Of a stretch of DNA of 64,000 bases, positions 1 to 7,017 are shown piece by piece. This DNA is from Erysipelotrichaceae bacterium (GTDB lineage Bacteria; Bacillota_I; Bacilli_A; Erysipelotrichales; Erysipelotrichaceae). The translations under genes were made by a program, and so were the position numbers. The DNA lies in the NCBI GenBank assembly GCA_015058955.1, contig SVBJ01000007.1, positions 1 to 64,000 of the forward strand, read 5' to 3'. The notes beneath the pieces were generated by a model that worked only from the letters and a program-made list of their open reading frames with translations, was not told the DNA's origin and ran no database searches. Within the stretch, counting starts at the first letter, position 1. Each line of letters starts with the position of its first letter.

Positions 1-141
1 AAAGCCATGATCGTACCTGGTCACTTTGTTCAGGAAGAAGCCGGCATGCGTCTGGCTGAAGAATGGTTAAGACCGGTAGTCGGTGATGACAGTTTGCCTA
101 TTTCCTTCTTCCCGGCAGGGGACATGTGGAAATACGACTGA
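1..141 (+). CDS. Nif3-like family protein, C-terminal fragment
   Basis: Open from the window edge to a TGA at 139-141, giving the last 46 residues. The stretch with PGHFVQEEAGM followed by LAEEWL resembles the C-terminal part of Nif3/YbgI-type dinuclear-metal proteins, where a GH..E..G motif supplies metal ligands (His and Glu) and precedes a short terminal beta strand. The final residues (SFFPAGDMWKYD) fit a C-terminal tail. Only the end is visible, so the family call is an inference from this single motif. It is followed by a bidirectional terminator. Confidence 0.5.
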   Translation, partial: KAMIVPGHFVQEEAGMRLAEEWLRPVVGDDSLPISFFPAGDMWKYD

Positions 142-167
142 TTATTAGTCAGTAATAATGTTAAGAA

Positions 168-193
168 AATAAGCCGTCTGATGACGGCTTATT
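168..193. terminator. Bidirectional intrinsic terminator
   Basis: An 11-bp perfect inverted repeat (AATAAGCCGTC, loop TGAT, GACGGCTTATT) lies between the convergent ends of the Nif3-like fragment and the reverse-strand unknown gene. Confidence 0.75.
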
Positions 194-207
194 ACTTTAT
201 GAGATGG

Positions 208-603
208 TCAGTCCATCTGGCTTTCCAGGATCCGCAGTTCAATCAGATTTCTGATCGTCCAGTCATGGCTGCAGGCACCGACTTCAGTGATCTTGCCTTT
301 GCCCTTGCGGAAGTTGACAACCATGTAGCGGCTGTGTTTCTTACCGGGTGTCAGGGTAATCAGCTGAACAGGAGTATGGTTCAAAGTGTGATGAAGATAC
401 TTACAGAAAGCCAACAGATCCTGCTGTGAAGTGGTATCACAGCTGCACTGGATGTAGCTTTTCTTCTGATTGAATCTGAAATCAGAGATTAAGATATCCC
501 TGTCTTTTGTCTTTAGAGCGACAGGAATGACGGTACCGAATGTTTCAGACATCCGGGTTTTCCGTGACGGTTTTGGTTTTAGTAAACTGATCTGACAATA
601 CAT
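208..603 (-). CDS. Hypothetical protein, 131 aa
   Basis: I do not recognise this protein. It is soluble-looking, basic, and has no signal peptide or membrane segment. It carries two close cysteines (IQCSC, about residues 53-55) and further single cysteines, so metal or disulfide chemistry is possible. A GTG nine bases upstream of the chosen ATG abuts the GGGAGG ribosome site. The ATG at 603 sits 8 bases after GGGAGG and is the better start. It has its own reverse-strand promoter about 115 bp upstream and an inverted repeat in its leader, so it is a stand-alone unit transcribed divergently from the GNAT gene. Confidence 0.6.
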   Translation of the reverse strand: MYCQISLLKPKPSRKTRMSETFGTVIPVALKTKDRDILISDFRFNQKKSYIQCSCDTTSQQDLLAFCKYLHHTLNHTPVQLITLTPGKKHSRYMVVNFRKGKGKITEVGACSHDWTIRNLIELRILESQMD

Positions 604-626
604 GTTATTCACCTCCCGAACATAAT

Positions 627-685
627 AAAGAGATCAACCTCAGTCATGCACATGAAAATGTTCATAACTTTCGGCCGATCTCTTT
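627..685 (-). promoter_or_regulatory. Leader stem-loop upstream of the small unknown gene
   Basis: The arms AAAGAGATC (627-635) and GATCTCTTT (677-685) are a perfect 9-bp inverted repeat in the 5' leader of the reverse-strand gene, with about 40 bases between them including a near-palindrome (ATGAACATTTTCAT). Only a weak U-run follows the distal arm. It could be a leader structure or an attenuator, and I match it to no known riboswitch. Confidence 0.35.
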
Positions 686-722
686 TATGCTTCATGCATT
701 GTCAGAACTATCTGACGTCTTC

Positions 723-751
723 ATTCTAGCAATAATTAAGATTGGTGTAAA
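723..751 (-). promoter_or_regulatory. Reverse-strand promoter for the small unknown gene
   Basis: On the reverse strand a TTTACA -35 (746-751), a 17-bp spacer and a TAGAAT -10 (723-728) preceded by TGC (extended -10). The predicted start site near 716 gives a leader of about 113 nt. Confidence 0.55.
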
Positions 752-752
752 C

Positions 753-783
753 AATGCCAGCGTGAATTGGCATTTTTGCCAAT
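753..783. promoter_or_regulatory. Candidate shared operator between divergent promoters
   Basis: ATTGGCA (766-772) and TGCCAAT (777-783) form a perfect 7-bp inverted repeat with a 4-base spacer that covers the forward -35 box. A further half-site AATGCCA (753-759) pairs with TGGCATT (768-774). Three TGCCA-type half-sites thus lie between the -35 boxes of the two divergent promoters, a typical position for a repressor or activator. No regulator gene adjoins it. Confidence 0.5.
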
Positions 784-795
784 GATGGGTATAAT
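767..795 (+). promoter_or_regulatory. Promoter of the GNAT-HAD pair, probably leaderless
   Basis: TTGGCA (767-772), 17-bp spacer, TATAAT (790-795). The start codon begins at 802, six bases after the -10, so transcription should begin at or beside the ATG. No ribosome site is present between them. Confidence 0.65.
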
Positions 796-801
796 GAAAT
801 C

Positions 802-1356
802 ATGAGTGAACTAATTAAGGATTTCTATCAGGATAACATAGTGCTTACCGGTGACCTGGTTGTTTTAAGAACGCTTGAGGCAGGTGACAGGGAAGCCGTA
901 TTTAATAACATCTATCACGACAGGAAAGTTCAGAAGTATTACATGGCGCCGTATATTGAAAACATAGAAAACTTTACCATGGATAGAATGATTCAGAGCT
1001 ATCGTGACAATCATTTTGTGGTACTGGCCATCATCGAAAAGAAAAGCGGTCAGGTGATCGGAATGATCAATCAGTATAATCAGTTAAGTACCTTTGTTCA
1101 CTACATCGAAGCAGGATATGCCATTGGCAGTGCTTACTGGAATAAGGGGTATGTCACGGAAGCCCTCAAACTGTTTATGGAATACTGTTTCTCAAAGAAC
1201 GTCCATAAGGTATATGCCGGATGTTTCCCGGAGAATCCTGCCAGCCGCAGGGTAATGGAAAAGGCCGGCATGACCTATGAATTCACCAGACTTAAGGAAC
1301 TGTATTACCATGACAGATACTGGGATGTCATATATTACAGCAAGGAGAGACCATGA
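802..1356 (+). CDS. GNAT family N-acetyltransferase (RimJ/RimL type)
   Basis: A 184-residue protein of the usual size for RimJ/RimL-like acetyltransferases, which move an acetyl group from acetyl-CoA to an amine (ribosomal protein N-termini, antibiotics or small metabolites). Visible landmarks are the N-terminal VVLRTLEAGD strand-turn, the acetyl-CoA-binding region around YAIGSAYWNKGYVTEALK (about residues 108-125) and the C-terminal NPASRRVMEKAGM motif (about 149-161). The substrate cannot be read from sequence. Its start lacks a ribosome site and lies right after a -10 box, suggesting a leaderless message. It overlaps the next HAD gene by 4 bases (ATGA), so the two are translationally coupled. 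Confidence 0.85.
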   Translation: MSELIKDFYQDNIVLTGDLVVLRTLEAGDREAVFNNIYHDRKVQKYYMAPYIENIENFTMDRMIQSYRDNHFVVLAIIEKKSGQVIGMINQYNQLSTFVHYIEAGYAIGSAYWNKGYVTEALKLFMEYCFSKNVHKVYAGCFPENPASRRVMEKAGMTYEFTRLKELYYHDRYWDVIYYSKERP

Positions 1357-1949
1357 TTAAGAATGTTGTTTTTGATATTAACGGAGTACTGACTAACATA
1401 ATCTCCCTGGAGACAGTTGCTGCGTTTGATTATTCACTTAAGGAAGGGGCTGTTTTCATTAAGCTCGCTTCTTCTGAGATCTGGCAGCAATATGACCTGG
1501 GATTCTATAAGACCAGGGAATCAATGATCGAGGACTTCTGCCGCCTTTATCCTGAAGACAGTGAAGTGATAGCGAGAGTACTCAGAAAGCCTTTCAGATA
1601 CACCGTAAATGATAAAATGGTTAAGTTTCTGGTGGCACTTAAGAAAAAGTATAATGTTTATCTTCTTTCCAATGTGGGACAGCAGGATCTTGACAGAATC
1701 AGGGACCGGAAATTCATGACGGTGTCAGACGGAGGCGTTTTCTCCTGTGAAGAAGGCTGTGTGAAGCCTGATAAGAAGATTTATGAAAAACTGATTGAAA
1801 AGTATGGAATAATACCGGAAGAAACAGTATTCATCGATGACGGGGCTGCCAATGTCGCAGCCGCCCGAAAGATGGGTTTCCACGCTGTCAGATACATTAC
1901 GGAAAGACGTACTGAATCAGAAGTCTGCCGTATCATCGCACTGGAGTAA
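1353..1949 (+). CDS. HAD-superfamily (subfamily IA) hydrolase-like protein
   Basis: A 198-residue HAD-IA protein, a family of mostly small-molecule phosphatases and dehalogenases in the cytoplasm. Motif I reads FDINGVLT (residues 8-15), motif II is near LLSNVG (about 108), motif III is the K of CVKPDKK (about 138) and motif IV is FIDDGAANVAAARKMG (about 156-171). The nucleophile Asp is present, but the second residue of the usual DxD is Asn. That Asp is the general acid/base in most HAD phosphatases, so activity may be altered. Substrate unknown. Coupled to the upstream acetyltransferase and followed by a terminator. Confidence 0.85.
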   Translation: MIKNVVFDINGVLTNIISLETVAAFDYSLKEGAVFIKLASSEIWQQYDLGFYKTRESMIEDFCRLYPEDSEVIARVLRKPFRYTVNDKMVKFLVALKKKYNVYLLSNVGQQDLDRIRDRKFMTVSDGGVFSCEEGCVKPDKKIYEKLIEKYGIIPEETVFIDDGAANVAAARKMGFHAVRYITERRTESEVCRIIALE

Positions 1950-1969
1950 AGGCATGAAAGTGCCTTTTT
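1948..1969 (+). terminator. Intrinsic terminator after the GNAT-HAD pair
   Basis: AAAGGCA, 6-base loop, TGCCTTT followed by further T residues, overlapping the HAD stop codon. Confidence 0.7.
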
Positions 1970-1980
1970 ACTGACAAGGG

Positions 1981-1989
1981 TGCTATAAT
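1981..1989 (+). promoter_or_regulatory. Extended -10 promoter of exonuclease III
   Basis: TGCTATAAT is a consensus -10 with the TGn extension. No good -35 is visible 16-18 bp upstream. The gene starts 28 bases downstream with a GGGGTTGGATC ribosome site. Confidence 0.55.
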
Positions 1990-2016
1990 GGAAAAAACAG
2001 AAAAAGGGGTTGGATC

Positions 2017-2769
2017 ATGAAACTTATATCATGGAATGTTGCCGGGTTTCGAGCCTGTCTTAAAAAGGGATTTGGGGACTTTTTTGCCAGGGAAAATGCT
2101 GATGTCTACTGCCTGCAGGAAGTCAAGGCTGAAATGCATCAGATAGATTTCTCACCTGAAGGTTATCAGGCATACATCAATCCTGCGGAGAAGAAGGGCT
2201 ATTCCGGAACTCTGATATATACCAGAAAACAGCCGTTAAGCGTTACCTGTGGCATGGGAATAGAGGAACATGACCATGAGGGTCGCATCATCACTCTTGA
2301 ATTTGAAGATTATTATCTGATAACGGTATATGTGCCTAATGTCAAAAGAGAGCTGACCAGGCTGGATTACCGCATGGTCTGGGAAGATGATTTCCGTCGG
2401 TATCTGAAGAAACTTGAGGAAAACAAGCCGGTAGTGGTATGCGGTGACTTCAATGTTGCCCATACCGAAATGGACATTAAGAATGCCAGAGCCAACATCG
2501 GCAATGCCGGGTTCACTTATGAGGAAAGAGGCAAGTTCACCGAACTGCTTGGTGCCGGTTTCATTGATACCTTCAGATATCAGAATCCTGAGGTATCTGA
2601 CCGCTATACCTGGTGGAGTTTCATGAATAATGCCCGCAGTCGCAACATCGGGTGGCGAATTGACTATTTCATTGTTTCCGACAGTCTTAAGGACAGAATA
2701 AAGGAAACGATGATATATGATGAAGTAATGGGTAGTGACCACTGTCCGATCGGACTGGTCATTGAATGA
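2017..2769 (+). CDS. xth: Exodeoxyribonuclease III / AP endonuclease
   Basis: A 250-residue exonuclease III-type DNA repair enzyme that cleaves DNA at abasic sites and removes 3' blocking groups. The order of motifs is complete: KLISWNVAGFRA at the N-terminus, LQEVKAE with the metal-binding Glu (about residue 35), VYVPN, CGDFNVAHTEMD (about 142-153) with the catalytic Asp-Asn pair, RYTWWSF, RIDYFIVS, and the C-terminal GSDHCPIGL with the catalytic His. The start is supported by the upstream GGGG ribosome site. It precedes the DegV operon by 22 bp and may be read into it, since no terminator lies between. Confidence 0.95.
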   Translation: MKLISWNVAGFRACLKKGFGDFFARENADVYCLQEVKAEMHQIDFSPEGYQAYINPAEKKGYSGTLIYTRKQPLSVTCGMGIEEHDHEGRIITLEFEDYYLITVYVPNVKRELTRLDYRMVWEDDFRRYLKKLEENKPVVVCGDFNVAHTEMDIKNARANIGNAGFTYEERGKFTELLGAGFIDTFRYQNPEVSDRYTWWSFMNNARSRNIGWRIDYFIVSDSLKDRIKETMIYDEVMGSDHCPIGLVIE

Positions 2770-2791
2770 CATGACAGACGGAGGTGTGAAT

Positions 2792-3619
2792 ATGAAGAAA
2801 ATTATTGCAGATTCATCCAGCAATCAGTATTCCTTTCCTGGCATACCGTATGATTATGCCTCACTGCAGATAACGGTTGATGACCGTAACTTTGTCGATG
2901 CAGAAGGCCTTGATCTGGAGAAAATGGTTGATGCTCTGGAACATACAAAGAAAAGATCCTCAACAGCCTGTCCTTCTACCGGTGACTGGCTGAGCAAGTT
3001 TGAAGGTGCCGATGAGATCTACGCCATAACCATTTCATCGAAACTGTCCGGAAGCTATGAAAGTGCCAGAATAGCTGAAAAGGAATATCTGGAAGAACAT
3101 CCTGAGGCGAAGATCTGGGTCATTGACTCCCGGATGACCGGCCCAGGCATGAGAATGATCATGGATAAGATCAATGAACTGAATGATCATGGATGCAGTT
3201 TTGAGGAAATCAAAGCAGGTGTCATCAAATATCTGGAAAAGGTAAAACTGTGCTTCCTGCTGGCTTCCGTCAATAACCTGGCTAATGCCGGGCGTCTGAA
3301 TAAGCTGTTGGCGAAGGCCATTGGGGTATTGGACATCAAGATGCTGGGACGTGCCAAGGAAGGTGTCATTGATGCCTTCGGTAAGTTCAAGGGTCAGAAA
3401 CGCGCCATTAAGGAAACCTTCATTGAAATGATGAATCAGGGCTATGATGGAGGAAAAGTCAGGATCGACCATGTTCTCAATCCGGCTGATGCCGAAACGC
3501 TTAAGGGATATATCGTTGAGAAATTCCCTGACGCCGATGTCATCATTGATACCTGTAAAGGCCTGTGCAGTTACTATGCTGAAAGAAACGGCTATATTGT
3601 CGGATATGAGGTTAAGTAA
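2792..3619 (+). CDS. DegV family fatty-acid-binding protein
   Basis: A 275-residue DegV-family protein. The family (FakB in staphylococci) binds fatty acids and in FakA/FakB systems presents them for phosphorylation. Seen here are the N-terminal IIADSSS (DxxS/T) motif, STACPST (about residues 52-58), the SSKLSGSYESARIA motif (about 79-92) with the lipid-contacting Ser, and a two-domain length. The ATG at 2792 follows GGAGGTGTGAAT, while a longer frame beginning at 2735 would overlap xth and has no ribosome site. No FakA gene is in the window. It directly abuts the thioredoxin-fold gene. Confidence 0.9.
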   Translation: MKKIIADSSSNQYSFPGIPYDYASLQITVDDRNFVDAEGLDLEKMVDALEHTKKRSSTACPSTGDWLSKFEGADEIYAITISSKLSGSYESARIAEKEYLEEHPEAKIWVIDSRMTGPGMRMIMDKINELNDHGCSFEEIKAGVIKYLEKVKLCFLLASVNNLANAGRLNKLLAKAIGVLDIKMLGRAKEGVIDAFGKFKGQKRAIKETFIEMMNQGYDGGKVRIDHVLNPADAETLKGYIVEKFPDADVIIDTCKGLCSYYAERNGYIVGYEVK

Positions 3620-3928
3620 ATGATAAAAGTATATGGAAGTCACATGTGCAGGGAAAGCCGTCAGCTGCAGGAAAATCTGGACGCTAACGATATCCGCTAT
3701 CAGTTCATAGACATCAATGAGAATCTGCGTAATCTCAAGCGTTTTTTGCGCATGAGAGATAATCTGGACATCTTTGACGACTGCCGTGAAACCGGAGACA
3801 TCGGTGTTCCGCTGCTGGTTCCTGATGATGGAGAACCAACTCTGAACTGGCAGCAGTGGCTGCAGGATCAGGGATATCGGGTAGATGGTGAAGCCCAACA
3901 GTGCTGTTTACTGGGAGAAAACGATTAA
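3620..3928 (+). CDS. Glutaredoxin/thioredoxin-fold protein with CxxS motif
   Basis: A 102-residue protein that starts like a glutaredoxin (MIKVYGSHMCRES). The active-site motif is CRES, a monothiol CxxS type, at residues 10-13. A cis-Pro-like GVPLL occurs about residue 62. Two adjacent cysteines near the C-terminus (QQCCLLGEND) could act as resolving thiols or metal ligands. The ATG follows the DegV stop codon with no gap, and the TAA overlaps the next ATG by one base. Its role in the operon is unknown. Confidence 0.75.
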   Translation: MIKVYGSHMCRESRQLQENLDANDIRYQFIDINENLRNLKRFLRMRDNLDIFDDCRETGDIGVPLLVPDDGEPTLNWQQWLQDQGYRVDGEAQQCCLLGEND

Positions 3929-4599
3929 TGGATAATATCAAAGCAGTTATTTTTGACTTTGACAATACTCTGGGAGACCGCTTTGAATACTGTTATCAGA
4001 CATACCGCTGTTTTCTGAAGACATTCCTGCCGGAAGTTGATGACAGCAGTCTTCTTTTTGAGTCAATGCTGCAGGATCTGGTACTCTATGATGAATACGG
4101 TAACGTTTCCGATAAGGGGCAGATTTTAAGAGCGTTTGAGAAAAGATACAATGTCAGAATTGAGATGACCGGAAAGGAATTCGCCAGGTGGTGGATCGAA
4201 CATCAGTATCTTTTCACCGTGCTTTTCCCGGATACGAAGGATACCGTCTTAAAGCTCAGGGAGAAGTATAAACTGGGAATTCTGACAAACGGAGCCCACA
4301 TTGCCCAGTGGGGCAAGGTTGAAAAATCAGGACTGCTTCCTTACATGGATGCCATCATCATTTCCGGTGATGTCGGCGTTACCAAGCCGGATGCCCGCAT
4401 ATTTGAAATGATGGCAGATCAGCTGGGGGTAAAATGTGAGGATTGCGTTTATGTCGGTGATACCTTTTCCTGTGATATTGTCGGAGCATTGAATGCCGGC
4501 ATGAAGCCGATATGGATCTGGCCTTCGGAAAGAGCCAAGCCAAGTGATTATGAAGTAACAAGGATCAGCAAGCTTTCTGATCTTCTGGAGATACTGTAA
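3928..4599 (+). CDS. HAD-IA family hydrolase
   Basis: A 223-residue HAD hydrolase (phosphatase-like). Motif I is intact as FDFDNTLGD (residues 9-17), motif II is ILTNGA (about 111), motif III is the Lys in GVTKPDARIF (about 150-159), and motif IV is YVGDTFSCDIVGALNAGM (about 174-191). The middle cap domain is alpha-helical, as in HAD-IA enzymes such as phosphoglycolate phosphatase or YjjG. Substrate unknown. The ATG at 3928 is preferred over an upstream TTG at 3901 because it overlaps the previous stop in a TAATG and has GGGAGA upstream. Confidence 0.88.
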   Translation: MDNIKAVIFDFDNTLGDRFEYCYQTYRCFLKTFLPEVDDSSLLFESMLQDLVLYDEYGNVSDKGQILRAFEKRYNVRIEMTGKEFARWWIEHQYLFTVLFPDTKDTVLKLREKYKLGILTNGAHIAQWGKVEKSGLLPYMDAIIISGDVGVTKPDARIFEMMADQLGVKCEDCVYVGDTFSCDIVGALNAGMKPIWIWPSERAKPSDYEVTRISKLSDLLEIL

Positions 4600-5408
4600 T
4601 GTACAGGATAATAGCGTGCGATCTTGATGAGACTCTTTTAAACAGTGATCATCAGGTATCGGATAAGGATGTTGAAACAATTGCCCGTATGACAGAAATG
4701 GGAGTAAAGTTTGTACTGGCTACCGGAAGAGGTTACAATACGACTTTCGAACTACGGAAAAGACTGGGGTTATATGATAAGGAAGGGGAATACACGATCT
4801 CCTTTAACGGCGGTTTCATAACCGAAAACAAAGGTAACAGAGCCCTGTATAAACGGGGCATAAGCTTTGAAACAGCCAGTGCTTTATACAGCGAGGCAGT
4901 AAGAAGAAATCAGACAGTGCATGTATATACGGAAGATACGGTATATATTTATAACTATATCGATGCTGAAAGAAAATACGTCGAAGGAAGAATGCCGATA
5001 AAGGAGATATTCAGCTATGACATTGATTTTCTTAAAGATGAACCGATCATAAAGGAACTCTACATGGATACTGATATTTCCCGACTTGAGAAGATCGCTG
5101 CCGAGATAACGGACATTACTGCAGGCCTGGCTGTGTCTTATTCCAGCAACCGTTATCTGGAGTTTAACAGTCCCCTGGCTGATAAGGGAATCGGTTTGAG
5201 AAAGCTGGCTGAGATCCTGAATGTGGATCTGAGTGAGACAATGGCTGTAGGCGATAACATCAACGATCTGCCGATGCTGAAAGCATCCGGGCTGGCCGTT
5301 GGGGTGCATAATTCCAACAATCGGATCACAAATGAACTGGATATTCTGCTTGAATCTTCCAACAATCATGATCCGATAACCGAGATATTTGAACGTTTCT
5401 ATAAATGA
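4599..5408 (+). CDS. Cof-type HAD-IIB phosphatase
   Basis: A 269-residue HAD-IIB (Cof/YbjI/YidA) sugar-phosphate phosphatase homologue. Motif I is CDLDETLLNSD (residues 7-17), motif II is LATGRG (about 40), the cap domain spans about residues 85-190, and motif IV is AVGDNINDLPMLKASGLAVGV (about 216-236). This enzyme family dephosphorylates sugar phosphates, flavin precursors or PLP. It overlaps the upstream HAD gene by one base (TAATG) and is the last gene of the four-gene operon. Confidence 0.9.
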   Translation: MYRIIACDLDETLLNSDHQVSDKDVETIARMTEMGVKFVLATGRGYNTTFELRKRLGLYDKEGEYTISFNGGFITENKGNRALYKRGISFETASALYSEAVRRNQTVHVYTEDTVYIYNYIDAERKYVEGRMPIKEIFSYDIDFLKDEPIIKELYMDTDISRLEKIAAEITDITAGLAVSYSSNRYLEFNSPLADKGIGLRKLAEILNVDLSETMAVGDNINDLPMLKASGLAVGVHNSNNRITNELDILLESSNNHDPITEIFERFYK

Positions 5409-5409
5409 A

Positions 5410-5432
5410 AAAACCGGTTTCCCGGTTTTCTT
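5410..5432. terminator. Bidirectional terminator between Cof-HAD and tRNA-Leu
   Basis: AAAACCGG (5410-5417), loop TTTC, CCGGTTTT (5422-5429), then more T on the forward strand. A T-run also follows on the reverse strand, so it can end both the operon and the tRNA. Confidence 0.8.
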
Positions 5433-5438
5433 TTGTAA

Positions 5439-5521
5439 TGGTGCGCATGAAGGGACTCGAACCCCCACGGTTGCCCGCCAGATCCTAAGTCTGGTGCGTC
5501 TGCCAGTTTCGCCACATGCGC
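5439..5521 (-). tRNA. tRNA-Leu (anticodon TAG)
   Basis: Read on the reverse strand, a 7-bp acceptor stem (GCGCATG with CATGCGC), an anticodon stem CCAGA/TCTGG around the loop CTTAGGA, giving anticodon TAG, a class II-type variable arm, and a T-loop GGTTCGAGTCC. An A discriminator and a genomically encoded CCA end follow. The long variable arm and anticodon identify leucine. Confidence 0.95.
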
Positions 5522-5575
5522 ATGTGCATTCATTATAGCAATCACCATTTCTTTTTTCAAGAATTGATTTTCTGT

Positions 5576-5604
5576 TTGTTTTCGGCAGGGAAAGCAGTTA
5601 TAAT
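5576..5604 (+). promoter_or_regulatory. Promoter of the small lipoprotein gene
   Basis: TTGTTT (5576-5581), 17-bp spacer, consensus TATAAT (5599-5604). The gene follows about 40 bp later with a TTGGAGGATATAG ribosome site. Confidence 0.55.
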
Positions 5605-5646
5605 AGATAATGTCTTATTATGTAAATACTTTTTTGGAGGATATAG

Positions 5647-6129
5647 ATGAAGAAATTAATGGTTTTACTGGCAGTCATGCTGCTGATATTTCCTTTCACC
5701 GGTTGTAAAAGACGGCTTAAAGTGTATACAGACGGCACCATTTCTCTGACTTTACCGGAAGGTTTTGAGGAGAAAACAGATGATGAGAATTACGAATACG
5801 TTCTGACCTCCAATGATGCTTATGTAATGTGCTCACATGCCGATCAGGCTTTCCTGGATGAGCATAACATTTCCGACATCACACTGGATGAATTTACCGG
5901 ATACTTTATCAAGGATGAAGATAAGCTGTTACTTGACCGCAGCTATGGAACATACAATGTCTTCAGTTATGAAGATCAGAGAGAAGAAAAGAGTTTTTAC
6001 AGCATGGTTGGTATTTACCAGACTAACGATGGTTTCTGGCTGGTGAACTTCATCTGTGACAATACCGAAGTCAAGAAGTATGAGTCAATGTTCCTGGAAT
6101 GGGCCGGAAAAGTGACCTTTAAGGATTAA
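5647..6129 (+). CDS. Small lipoprotein, function unknown
   Basis: A 160-residue protein with a lipoprotein signal peptide: positive MKK, hydrophobic core, and lipobox FTGC with the acylated Cys at residue 20. The mature part is acidic and beta-rich, with GTISLTLPEGFEEK early on, the style of secreted domains that test a folded profile such as PsbP-like or DUF-type lipoproteins. I do not recognise a catalytic motif. It is monocistronic, with its own promoter and a terminator, so context gives no function. Confidence 0.75.
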   Translation: MKKLMVLLAVMLLIFPFTGCKRRLKVYTDGTISLTLPEGFEEKTDDENYEYVLTSNDAYVMCSHADQAFLDEHNISDITLDEFTGYFIKDEDKLLLDRSYGTYNVFSYEDQREEKSFYSMVGIYQTNDGFWLVNFICDNTEVKKYESMFLEWAGKVTFKD

Positions 6130-6159
6130 GAAAATACTGTCCGCAAGGACGGTTTTCTT
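6128..6159 (+). terminator. Intrinsic terminator after the lipoprotein gene
   Basis: AAGAAAA..CTGTCC, loop GCAA, GGACGGTTTTCTT immediately downstream of the stop codon. Confidence 0.65.
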
Positions 6160-6168
6160 ATGCAAAGG

Positions 6169-6190
6169 AAAGATCCCCACGGGGATCTTT
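6169..6190 (-). terminator. Intrinsic terminator after the HAD gene on the reverse strand
   Basis: AAAGATCCCC (6169-6178) and GGGGATCTTT (6181-6190) form a near-perfect hairpin that on the reverse strand directly follows the HAD stop codon. Confidence 0.65.
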
Positions 6191-6192
6191 TG

Positions 6193-7017
6193 TCATTCGT
6201 AGAATTCCTTCTGGATATTGCGGAGGTTTTCCTCCTGAACGATCTTGTCAATTATGGCCTTCAGGGTCACGTCAAGCGGACTGTCTTCACGGTAGTCGGC
6301 TTTCTTGGCAAAGTTTACGCGGCCATGGGTCAGCAGATCTTCAGCTATGGTCTTGTCATCGTCATAGACACAGATGGAATAGCCGCCGTTATCCCTGACG
6401 ATCTTCATGCACGGCACATCGGTCATGCCATCTCCCAGATAGACCATGTTGGTGAAAGGAACATCACGCTGGCTGCGGTCAAGGTAAGCATTGACCTTCT
6501 TGTCCTCATACATTTCCAGAGCATTTTTGTTGATGCGGAAGATGAACTGAGTCTTGGAAGTATAATTTATCGCAATTGCCGGCCAGTCAGCGTTTCCCTT
6601 GTCGTCATAATGGAATTCACAGGCATAGACTCTGGTGAATTCATCATAGATGTCGCATCCTTCCAATATCTCCTTGGTTCCGGAGGATATGATGAAGTGC
6701 TGGATCTCAACACCTCTCTGTCTGCCGTATTCGTTAATGCGCCGGAAATACTCCCTGACACCCGGGTAATATTCAATCATTTTTCCCAGAACCTGGAAGT
6801 TTTCTCTTTTGACATAAAAGCCTCTGTCACGGGATTTCTGCAGCAGAAGATACATGTATGCCAGGGTGGACTCCATGTTTTCCCTGCGGCTCATGTCAGC
6901 CACTTCCTTCCAGAATACTTCCGGCTGGACGCCTAATTCCGGTAAAAGGTCGTATTCCTGCATGTTTCTGGTGCACAGGGTCTTGTCAAAGTCATACATC
7001 AGAGCAACTTTTATCAT
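6193..7017 (-). CDS. HAD family phosphatase (PSP-like)
   Basis: A 274-residue HAD protein. Motif I is MYDFDKTLCTR (residues 7-17), motif II is FIISSGTKE (about 108-116), a conserved Lys occurs around 150-175, and motif IV is VYLGDGMTDVPCMK (about 191-204). The architecture resembles phosphoserine-phosphatase-like HAD enzymes. The substrate is unknown. It overlaps the upstream aminotransferase by 4 bases on the same strand, so the two are coupled. An aminotransferase with a PSP-like phosphatase hints at amino-acid metabolism, but this is context only. Confidence 0.85.
   Translation of the reverse strand: MIKVALMYDFDKTLCTRNMQEYDLLPELGVQPEVFWKEVADMSRRENMESTLAYMYLLLQKSRDRGFYVKRENFQVLGKMIEYYPGVREYFRRINEYGRQRGVEIQHFIISSGTKEILEGCDIYDEFTRVYACEFHYDDKGNADWPAIAINYTSKTQFIFRINKNALEMYEDKKVNAYLDRSQRDVPFTNMVYLGDGMTDVPCMKIVRDNGGYSICVYDDDKTIAEDLLTHGRVNFAKKADYREDSPLDVTLKAIIDKIVQEENLRNIQKEFYE

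Noticed and set aside
6160-6936. A 258-codon forward reading frame opposite the HAD gene
   Set aside because: It is antisense to a gene with clear HAD motifs, has no ribosome site and its translation shows no protein-like motifs.
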